A stretch of 6,819 nt of DNA from Bdellovibrionales bacterium. Its GTDB lineage: Bacteria; Bdellovibrionota; UBA2361; JAGRAS01. The notes under the pieces are model-generated. The model was not told the origin of the DNA, did not search any database, and saw only the letters and a list, made by a program, of their open reading frames with translations. Of this stretch, positions 1 to 6,147 are shown piece after piece (the first letter of the stretch is position 1; each line of letters begins with the position of its first letter). The translations under genes were made by a program, and so were the position numbers. Location of the stretch: positions 1 to 6,819 of the forward strand of contig JAGRAS010000091.1 of assembly GCA_020434465.1 (NCBI GenBank), in the 5' to 3' direction.

Positions 1-744
1 GCGCCAAATAATTATCACCGGTACTATGAACCATTCTTGGGTGGTGGTGCACTTTTTTTCTTTTTACAACCAGAAAAACCATTTTTGAGTGATATTAACA
101 GCTCTCTAATTAATACTTATAAAACAGTAAAAGAGAAACCAAGTGAGTTAATTTCAGATCTAAAAAAGCATATTTACCAAAAAGAATATTACTATTTAAT
201 TAGAGACGTTGATAGAAGTGGAGATTTAAAATATTGGACTGATGTAGAAAAAGCTAGCAGATTTATTTATCTGAATAAAACTTGTTTCAACGGACTTCAC
301 AGAGTGAACTCCAAAGGACAATTTAACACCCCTTTTGGTAAATACAAAAATCCAACAATTCTCGATGAAGAGAATTTAATTCTTTGTAACAAAGCTTTGC
401 AAAACGCTAGTATTAAACATCAGTCTTTTCTAGAGATTGAAGACTCTGCCATGGAAGGAGACTTTGTTTACTTTGATCCTCCATATGCTCCTATAAGCAG
501 CACCTCAAACTTTACTAGTTTTGCTAAAGAAAACTTTGGTGAAGATATGCAAATAGAGTTAAGTAATTTATGTGCAAGACTTGATAAAAAAGGCGTGCTG
601 TGGATGTTGTCAAACTCTGCTGTACCATTAATATCAGATCTTTATAAAAATTTTAAAATAGAAAGAATTTCTGCGCTGCGTGCGATAAACTCCAAAGCAA
701 ATAGTAGAGGCAAAATTGATGAGTTTATAATTACTAATTACTAA
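1..744 (+). CDS. dam: Dam-family (D12 class) DNA adenine-N6 methyltransferase, 5' partial
   Basis: Transfers a methyl group from S-adenosylmethionine to the N6 of adenine in DNA; family members such as E. coli Dam and M.DpnIIA act on GATC. The frame is open to the left edge, so the first 20-35 or so residues and the start codon lie outside; 247 residues are visible, against about 270-280 for typical Dam. Visible motifs: SAM-binding motif I (EPFLGGGAL, residues 10-18), the family block FNGLHRVN..GQFNTPFGKYKNP (96-118), catalytic motif IV DPPY (159-162), an LSNS motif (203-206) and the terminal block SRGKIDEF..TNY (235-247). All catalytic landmarks are intact. No restriction endonuclase gene is visible next to it, so it could be an orphan regulatory methylase, but the left neighbour cannot be seen. 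GATC specificity is inferred from the family, not shown. The gene converges on the pilus/kinase operon and is probably not part of it. Confidence 0.93.
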   Translation, partial: APNNYHRYYEPFLGGGALFFFLQPEKPFLSDINSSLINTYKTVKEKPSELISDLKKHIYQKEYYYLIRDVDRSGDLKYWTDVEKASRFIYLNKTCFNGLHRVNSKGQFNTPFGKYKNPTILDEENLILCNKALQNASIKHQSFLEIEDSAMEGDFVYFDPPYAPISSTSNFTSFAKENFGEDMQIELSNLCARLDKKGVLWMLSNSAVPLISDLYKNFKIERISALRAINSKANSRGKIDEFIITNY

Positions 745-750
745 CCTCAA

Positions 751-798
751 TGCAGCTTAAGAAAGCTACTGCAAAATAAATTAGATCAATGTTTTTTT
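751..798 (+). terminator. Possible weak terminator after the methylase gene
   Basis: Seven bases after the methylase stop codon an imperfect hairpin can form: TGC/GCA (751-753 with 771-773) and AGCTT/AAGCT (754-758 with 763-767), with a 3-nt bulge and a 4-nt loop. The only strong T run (seven T, 792-798) lies about 18 nt beyond the stem, so this is not a canonical intrinsic terminator. The 72-nt spacer 745-816 holds nothing else recognisable apart from the longer inverted repeat listed separately. Confidence 0.25.
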
Positions 799-825
799 AA
801 ATTTTTCAGCACTTAGTTAAGCTGC
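752..825. repeat. 9-bp inverted repeat spanning the convergent gene junction
   Basis: GCAGCTTAA at 752-760 is the exact reverse complement of TTAAGCTGC at 817-825, with 56 nt between the arms. The right arm includes the stop codon and last two Ala codons of the kinase gene; the left arm lies just past the methylase stop. It could fold into a large hairpin in the 3' ends of both converging transcripts, or be chance in AT-rich DNA. Confidence 0.4.
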
Positions 826-2748
826 CAATCCAATTTTTTTCTGCTTGCGACTCAAGCTTTTAGTTTCCTCACTTTGCATGTTACTGTTATTTGTAAAAAT
901 ATCTCTATCCCTATCTTTTTCTGCTTCTAGTTTTAATAATAAATCATAAATTTCAAGTGCAATAACTGGTTTATGTAAGACTGCTCGCACATGATTCATG
1001 CTGCTAAGATTCAGGATCTCACTTGACGAAGATCCAGTTACAACAATTAATTCACATGCACTCTTAATTGCTGTGCTAGCAAGAACTTCTTTAAATCCTT
1101 TTCCCGGCATATTTAGATCAGAAATAATATAATCTGGCTTATACTTCTCACACTTTTCAATAGCTTGCTTGACTGAATAAGTTTTTAGAGTTTCCACACC
1201 CAAGGATTCTAACCCCCTAGAAATTGAAGTTACAAAGTCAGGATTATCATCTAACAAAATGACTCTTAATTTCTTTTTATTATCTTTTACTTCTACAAAT
1301 TCACCTACTGTGATTGGCAAATCAACAACAAACTCTGTCCCTCGCCCTAACTCAGAATTAACTCTAATACTACCATAGTTTGAATCTAAAATAGCTTTAC
1401 TTAAAGACAAGCCAAGCCCTATTCCCTCTATCTTGTGATCTACAAGTCTCTCGAATGGGCTGAATAATTTTTCAATTTTTGACTTGTCAATTCCCATTCC
1501 TGTGTCTCTTACTGTAATTCTTGCTAGATTGTCTAAGCGTTGAATTGTTACTTCAATAAGTCCTTGATTAGTAAATTTAATAGCATTATTTATCAAATTA
1601 GAAAGAACTCTCTTTATTTGTTTTTTATCTGCACTAACAAGCAGTGGTACTTCTTCTGATTTAAAAATAGCTCTTAGTTTCTTTGAATTAATTGCATATA
1701 AATAACCATTTAATACTTCGCTTGCTAAATCCTTAACATCAAATGTGTCTGCATTAGAACTAAACTTACCAAGTTGCAGCCTGTTAAAATCTAATAAATC
1801 TTCTACTATCTCTAGCAAATAGTCAGAGTTAGACAATGCAATTTCTATTAACTGACAATGTTCAGCATTATCTGACTCTAATTTTAAGACATGTAAAATT
1901 GATTTTATATTATTTAAAGGAGACCTAATATCATGAGACATGTGTGAAATATACTCGCTCTTCTTACTACTAGTCTCAGTAACTTTAATTATTTCTTTGT
2001 TTAAATTAGAAAGAGCCTGATAAGAAGCAAGTTCAGTGCCCAGCTTTTTAACAATTTCTTTAAGACTATTTCTTTCAACTTCTAAGGGAATATTAGTATA
2101 GCCTAACCAAATAACACCTTTCCTATCATGATTGAAGCTGGAATCTATAAATGTATCTGATAGCGAGAAAGAAAAGCCAAAAACCTTAGGGTTTCCTATT
2201 CCACATATAGAATCATTAAGATTAACTATTCCAAGTTTAATCCCTTCTTCTAAGTAGAAAAAATCTTTGAAAAAATTATAGATTGACTTCTTAAACCGAT
2301 CATCATTAATGCCTTCTGTATAAACTTCCTTGTTTTCAAAAACTATTGCGCAAGATTCACATCTAAAGTGTTGTTTCAATCTTAATGCTAAGCTTGCGTA
2401 AAAATCCTCTCTTTCACTATATTGGCTAAAATCAAATTCTTTGAAGCAGAGATTGATTTTATTCTGCTTCGAATAAATCTCCCATTCTAAATTATCTTTT
2501 TCATAATTATGTGCCTCAATGAAGCCAAAAATCCTAATTCCAAGGCCTGTAAGTAAATTAGGCTTCAAACGACTACCTTTAGTAATTTCATTATTTAAAA
2601 AGTCTTTAATTGAAAATAAATCACAAATGACCGCCAAGCATAAAATAAAAATCTGAGAAAAAGAGATTAAAGCCAGGAGATTATTCTGTATAAGCACTGC
2701 GTATACGCAAAGTACAAAGTAAGCAAATAATATAAAAAAAACTATCAT
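817..2748 (-). CDS. Membrane-anchored hybrid histidine kinase with C-terminal receiver domain
   Basis: Sensor kinase that autophosphorylates a His and passes the phosphate to its own receiver Asp. Domains of the 643 aa protein: two hydrophobic helices at the N-terminus (about 2-20 and 24-43) joined by only a few polar residues; a cytoplasmic input region (about 75-245) that looks GAF-like but is not confidently assigned and contains CxxC (C130, C133); a HisKA dimerisation helix with SHDIRSP (phospho-acceptor H272); HATPase_c with N-box NLINNAIKF (384-392), G1 DTGMGI (415-420), F-box and G2 GIGLGL (442-447); and a receiver domain with acidic pair D500/D501, phospho-acceptor D544, T571 and K593. 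All catalytic residues are present. A basic tail of about 30 residues ends in LAA. The ATG overlaps the stop of the upstream regulator gene as ATGA, with an AAGGG ribosome site, so it is the last gene of the operon. It most likely partners the adjacent regulator; no Hpt domain is visible in the window. The signal it senses is unknown. Confidence 0.93.
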   Translation of the reverse strand: MIVFFILFAYFVLCVYAVLIQNNLLALISFSQIFILCLAVICDLFSIKDFLNNEITKGSRLKPNLLTGLGIRIFGFIEAHNYEKDNLEWEIYSKQNKINLCFKEFDFSQYSEREDFYASLALRLKQHFRCESCAIVFENKEVYTEGINDDRFKKSIYNFFKDFFYLEEGIKLGIVNLNDSICGIGNPKVFGFSFSLSDTFIDSSFNHDRKGVIWLGYTNIPLEVERNSLKEIVKKLGTELASYQALSNLNKEIIKVTETSSKKSEYISHMSHDIRSPLNNIKSILHVLKLESDNAEHCQLIEIALSNSDYLLEIVEDLLDFNRLQLGKFSSNADTFDVKDLASEVLNGYLYAINSKKLRAIFKSEEVPLLVSADKKQIKRVLSNLINNAIKFTNQGLIEVTIQRLDNLARITVRDTGMGIDKSKIEKLFSPFERLVDHKIEGIGLGLSLSKAILDSNYGSIRVNSELGRGTEFVVDLPITVGEFVEVKDNKKKLRVILLDDNPDFVTSISRGLESLGVETLKTYSVKQAIEKCEKYKPDYIISDLNMPGKGFKEVLASTAIKSACELIVVTGSSSSEILNLSSMNHVRAVLHKPVIALEIYDLLLKLEAEKDRDRDIFTNNSNMQSEETKSLSRKQKKIGLAA

Positions 2749-3986
2749 GCCGCAGCATCCCTTGGTGCATCAGCAAGTTTGTTTTTATTTAGATTTTCTG
2801 AAATTATTTCAATCAATTCAATCGGATTTGATGATTTTGATATAAATTGATTAATTCCTAAGGTCTCAAAACTAGAACGAATATCGCAACTATCCTCAGA
2901 ACTTAAAATAATCAAAGGAATATTTTTGTAAGATTGTTCTTCTTTTATTCGTTTCACAAACTCAAGCCCATTAATCCCTGCCATATGTAAATCGCAAACA
3001 ATCAATGAGGGTAATTTTTCAGACCTATCAAGAAACAATAAGCCTTGATGCCCATCAGAAGCAGATGAGACTTTATAATTTTCTTTTGCTAAAAGCTTTT
3101 CAAAAATCTTAATGAAAGTTTGATTATCATCAATAATTAAAATTTCGTTGAAACTAATATCTTTGTCTATATTCTTTTTTGCTTGCAAGGTAGGCAAAGA
3201 TAAAACTTTATTATTTTCAAATTTCCATTCAATATCAATCATGCTATCTTTCACATTAAGCATAATGTTGCAATTCTCAATTTGAATTTTCTCTTTAGCC
3301 TGTAAATAATCAAACATTTTTTCTGAGAATTTATTTTTTATTGTTCCAGTAGCTAATTTACCTGAAGATGTTTTGAAAAAATATTTCATATGCCCTGCAT
3401 CTGATTGAATCGTAAGAAGATTTGAACTATAGGAAGTCGCCTCATCTACTAGCAACTTAGTAATTTTCATAATTAAAGATTCTTCTTGTTTTCTAATTCT
3501 TATCTCTTTTTCATTTCTAAACTCTTTTTGATTTTTTTCATATTCATCCAAGGTTTTCTCTATTTTATGCCAAGGAGAAAGGAATACTTTCAAACTTGAA
3601 TAAAGCTTAAAGCTTTTTTCGAAATAACTTGGATCTGTACAACACACCGCAACAACAAGCCCATTTTTAATAATAGGAACTGCACCTACTTTTCTATAAT
3701 TACTAACAGAAAATTCATTCTTTTTTTGATTTTGCATTAGACTTTTTGGGTCTTGTTGAAAAAAGAATCCATGATCCAATGCGATTTTTTCAAGCATCAC
3801 ATTTTCATCAATACCAAACTGATCGGAGACACTTGAAACAAGCTGACGAGGATCAAGATTGTGTTTATGTTCACTATTAAAATCTAACTTGGGATAAGAT
3901 TTATTCAAAAGATCAATAATCTGCATAAAATTAGGAGTTTTTTTCTTAAGAAAATTAAAACTACTTTTTTTAAAAAAACTCCTCAT
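2745..3986 (-). CDS. Response regulator with GspE/PilB ATPase N-terminal domains and C-terminal REC
   Basis: 413 aa regulator with an unusual architecture. Residues about 43-150 resemble the N-terminal domain of GspE/PilB-type secretion ATPases (T2SSE_N/MshEN fold), with the characteristic run YRKVGAVPI and then VVAVCCTDPS (97-120) and a helix ending near DEYEKN. A charged helix (about 150-172) follows. Residues about 172-270 look like a degenerate version of the N2 domain that precedes the ATPase core: the usual ASDIHIE-like motif is eroded (LLTIQSD, 190-196), and the region ends in LPTLQAKK, matching the LPT.xGEK boundary of GspE/PilB. No Walker A, Walker B, Asp or His box follows. Instead there is a full receiver domain (280-400) with D286/D287, phospho-acceptor D332, S362 and K384. 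There is no DNA-binding domain, so output is probably protein-protein contact with the Tad machinery (inference). It starts at an ATG overlapping the TadE-like stop (ATGA), behind a strong AGGAG, and ends in AAA. The REC assignment is secure; the GspE-derived part is pattern recognition. Confidence 0.85.
   Translation of the reverse strand: MRSFFKKSSFNFLKKKTPNFMQIIDLLNKSYPKLDFNSEHKHNLDPRQLVSSVSDQFGIDENVMLEKIALDHGFFFQQDPKSLMQNQKKNEFSVSNYRKVGAVPIIKNGLVVAVCCTDPSYFEKSFKLYSSLKVFLSPWHKIEKTLDEYEKNQKEFRNEKEIRIRKQEESLIMKITKLLVDEATSYSSNLLTIQSDAGHMKYFFKTSSGKLATGTIKNKFSEKMFDYLQAKEKIQIENCNIMLNVKDSMIDIEWKFENNKVLSLPTLQAKKNIDKDISFNEILIIDDNQTFIKIFEKLLAKENYKVSSASDGHQGLLFLDRSEKLPSLIVCDLHMAGINGLEFVKRIKEEQSYKNIPLIILSSEDSCDIRSSFETLGINQFISKSSNPIELIEIISENLNKNKLADAPRDAAA
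2759..2763 (-). promoter_or_regulatory. Ribosome binding site of the hybrid kinase gene
   Basis: AAGGG on the minus strand, 10 nt before the kinase ATG, lies inside the end of the regulator gene. With the ATGA overlap it supports coupled translation from the ATG at 2748. Confidence 0.5.
3933..3983 (-). repeat. 12-bp perfect inverted repeat at the start of the regulator gene
   Basis: On the plus strand AGGAGTTTTTTT (3933-3944) is exactly complementary in reverse to AAAAAAACTCCT (3972-3983), separated by 27 nt. In the minus-strand mRNA the first arm begins at the second codon of the regulator, directly after AUG, and the second arm ends in ACUCCU, which resembles the anti-Shine-Dalgarno sequence. 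The stem covers codons 2-5 and pairs with codons 15-18. The pairing is seen directly; a role in controlling translation initiation is inference. Confidence 0.6.
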
Positions 3987-4669
3987 TCTACCTCTCCTCG
4001 CAAAACTTTGAATTGAGAATAAACAGTTATCTGATCTAAGCTCAAAAGTCTGAGAAACTGGCCTATTAAACTTTCTTCAGCCTCTAAAGCAACATTCACT
4101 CCAATCAAAACTGAATTGTGCAAGTAAGTTTCATCAGAAATGCTAAAACTTGGTATCGCGTATAGAGAATTCCCAGTTTCATGAGTTTGATTTGATAAAT
4201 TTAAAAGCTGTGTTCTAAGCCGCTTACTTTGACTAAGATCTGCTAAAACCTCTGGGACACCAGATAATCCGTAATAAGAATGCGGGCTGGGATTTATTCC
4301 TAAAGGTGCACCAGAGTCAGCATCAATTTCGAGTACAGCATAGGCAGCTTCTACTGCATAATTGAAATTTTCAGCATCCAAGCCCTCACTAAGTTTTACT
4401 CGCTCTAGTGCTTGGTTGATGCTTCCTATAAGCTGATCAATTGAGCTTTCGAGCCCTAATTGATTTATTTGTAATTCTACTGATTCTCTAGTATTTAAAA
4501 TTTTAAATGGTTTTGTTTTTAATTCCATTAAGCTAATGTTAACAATATCTTGAACTTTTCTGAGTAAAAACATTTTTTCACTCAAAGCTATTCCTCCAGC
4601 CAATATGAGAAATAGCATCATCATAGCAATTGAAAATTCTAGTATAACTATCCCGTTCTTTTTTCTCAT
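3983..4669 (-). CDS. TadE-like pseudopilin of the Tad/Flp pilus
   Basis: 228 aa minor pilin-like protein, expected to be anchored in the inner membrane with its C-terminal domain in the periplasm. The N-terminus shows a short basic leader (RKKNG, 2-6), the sequence IVILEF (7-12) and one hydrophobic helix (about 8-29). G6 followed by Glu five residues later and an aromatic (F12) fits the G|xxxxE(Y/F) site cut by Tad prepilin peptidases of the TadV type. The C-terminus (about 185-226) has the FLRLLSLDQITVYSQF pattern common to TadE/TadG-like ectodomains. It is longer than many TadE proteins because of a middle segment (about 50-180) with no recognised motif. There is no cysteine and no second membrane helix. 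The ATG lies 3 nt after the TadG-like stop, with only a weak GAG ribosome site, which suggests coupled translation; its own stop overlaps the regulator start as ATGA. It could equally be called TadF-like; family membership is more certain than the letter. Confidence 0.75.
   Translation of the reverse strand: MRKKNGIVILEFSIAMMMLFLILAGGIALSEKMFLLRKVQDIVNISLMELKTKPFKILNTRESVELQINQLGLESSIDQLIGSINQALERVKLSEGLDAENFNYAVEAAYAVLEIDADSGAPLGINPSPHSYYGLSGVPEVLADLSQSKRLRTQLLNLSNQTHETGNSLYAIPSFSISDETYLHNSVLIGVNVALEAEESLIGQFLRLLSLDQITVYSQFKVLRGEVE
3994..3999 (-). promoter_or_regulatory. Strong ribosome binding site of the regulator gene
   Basis: GAGGAG on the minus strand, with AGGAG ending 7 nt before the ATG at 3986, is the best Shine-Dalgarno sequence seen among the operon's genes. 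It lies within the end of the TadE-like gene. A second AGGAG follows immediately after the ATG and forms one arm of the inverted repeat. Confidence 0.7.
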
Positions 4670-4672
4670 ATA

Positions 4673-6145
4673 TTACTCTGACAAAATTGAATTTCTTTTA
4701 CTTGCTAAAACCGTAAATAGTAGTTTTTCATTCAATTCTAAAATATTTTCTCCTGAAAACACTTCTACTTGTAAACTTCCAAGATGATCTTCTCTTTCAT
4801 TCTCAGAAAATGACTGTAAAAAGCTTTCTATATCTTCCTCTTCATCGGAAAAATAACTTTCGTCTTCTAAATTCGAATGCAAAAAATATATACTTACATT
4901 AAATCCATAGTTAAAAATATCTGCTTTAAGTCTTTGAAACTCATTTGTAATTTTCGTTTTAAAATTTTCTGCTGGAAATTGCTGTGCTGAAGAGTCAAAT
5001 GGATCTCCTCCCAGAAAAATAACCGCAATTTTTTGTGCATGTGAACTCAATACACCACGAGCTGTTACGCTTGGAGAACCAATAAGCTCTGTCCTAATCT
5101 TGCTTAATAAACTGTCAAGCGCACCAACATTTGTAGGATCAGAAGTCTTACTCCAAATAACTTCTTTAGCTCTTAAATAAGGTGAGTAATCAGGGTTGTA
5201 CCTATTATTAATTGGATCAATTAGTTGATTCAACTGACTAGAGTTATCTTCCTCTGCTGGTAATAGATAATCTTCATGAGAGGTTTCTTTCGCAGCCGCT
5301 AGCAAGCACCACTCATCACTATTGTATGCTCCATTTGCAACTATTTGTCCGTTATAACTTTGAAAGCTTGCCTCACCACTAGTACCCAACTCATTCTCAG
5401 GTATAAATGGCTTTACTTTCCTAGAAGTAAATGTAGAACTTCCTGCAGATGGGAAAAAGACTAGGCCAACAGCATTTTTTTGAAAACTTGCTAAAACATC
5501 ATAAGTTTTAATTGCTGCTTTTTTAAGTTTTGAAAAAATTGGGTTAAAGCATTGCTGAGTTAAAAGTCTTTTATCAACAGAACTGGCTTGAAAATTAATT
5601 TCTTCCGTTTCAAAAAATTTTGCAGCTGGCCAGTCAGAAGACTCTCCCCACGATTCGCCATTGATCACATCAGGAGAAAGATAATTACTAACATCCATCG
5701 CTAATAAAATATCTAAAGGACTAACCCTTGCTAAAGATCGAGAAATTGTATGAACCTCACTTGCGGTGTTACTTTGTCCAATAATTGAATTAAAAATTTT
5801 TGTAAAAGAGATTGGAATAGCAGATCGTATTGCTATTTCAACACTATCAGAAGAAATTTCAATTTTAGCCTGCCTTTGGTTGAGTTCTTCAGAAAAATTT
5901 TCAACAATTTCAACATTGTGATTTGCTAGCATTAGATCAATTGCACTTACTGCTTTTTCAGTTGAGGGTAGTAGCCTAGTGCCTAATAAGCTAGCTTCAT
6001 CTGCAATTCTTTGGGTTACTTGCGTTTCTGTTATATAAGATCCGACATCAAGGCTTAGAGATAAAAAAAAGAATAGTATTGGCAAAGCAAACATTGAAAT
6101 GTAAATCATTGAGGATCCTCTTTGGCTTCTATATCGCTTTTGCAT
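4673..6145 (-). CDS. TadG-like protein with divergent von Willebrand A domain
   Basis: 490 aa envelope protein of the Tad locus. The N-terminus has a basic leader (QKRYRSQRG), a single hydrophobic helix (about 14-32) and then LDVGSYITE, the typical TadG/TadE-like entry. A TadE/G-type ectodomain (35-140) includes the FTKIFNSIIGQSNTASEVH pattern, followed by a vWA-like domain (about 145-485): first strand LDILLAMD, MIDAS-like DVSNYLS (151-157), AVGLVFFPS (225-233), KIAVIFLGGDPFD (372-384) and NVSIYFLHS (416-424). The metal site departs from DxSxS at the last position (Y155), and about 140 residues separate the second and third core strands, so the domain carries a large insertion. An acidic stretch occupies about 426-455. 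The chosen start follows AGGG by 8 nt and the TadC-like stop by 2 nt; an upstream in-frame ATG at 6241 would add 32 residues read over TadC codons and is unlikely. Residue +5 after G10 is not Glu, so prepilin processing is not expected. Probable role: pilus-associated surface or assembly factor. Confidence 0.85.
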   Translation of the reverse strand: MQKRYRSQRGSSMIYISMFALPILFFFLSLSLDVGSYITETQVTQRIADEASLLGTRLLPSTEKAVSAIDLMLANHNVEIVENFSEELNQRQAKIEISSDSVEIAIRSAIPISFTKIFNSIIGQSNTASEVHTISRSLARVSPLDILLAMDVSNYLSPDVINGESWGESSDWPAAKFFETEEINFQASSVDKRLLTQQCFNPIFSKLKKAAIKTYDVLASFQKNAVGLVFFPSAGSSTFTSRKVKPFIPENELGTSGEASFQSYNGQIVANGAYNSDEWCLLAAAKETSHEDYLLPAEEDNSSQLNQLIDPINNRYNPDYSPYLRAKEVIWSKTSDPTNVGALDSLLSKIRTELIGSPSVTARGVLSSHAQKIAVIFLGGDPFDSSAQQFPAENFKTKITNEFQRLKADIFNYGFNVSIYFLHSNLEDESYFSDEEEDIESFLQSFSENEREDHLGSLQVEVFSGENILELNEKLLFTVLASKRNSILSE

Positions 6146-6147
6146 AT

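Noticed and set aside
37..39. TTG as the start of the methylase
   Set aside because: The frame is open to the left edge and the preceding codons encode RYYEPF, part of the conserved SAM-binding motif, so the real start is outside the window.
3602..3615. Tandem AAAGCTT AAAGCTT duplication
   Set aside because: Two 7-mers inside a coding region; too short and too A/T-rich to distinguish from chance.
3965..3978. Programmed frameshift at the T7A7 run
   Set aside because: The zero frame gives an intact receiver protein, and no alternative frame of useful length or functional meaning was seen.
4605..4787. 60-codon plus-strand reading frame
   Set aside because: It lies antisense across the TadE-like start and the TadG-like end, has no family resemblance, and its sequence is explained by the two minus-strand genes.
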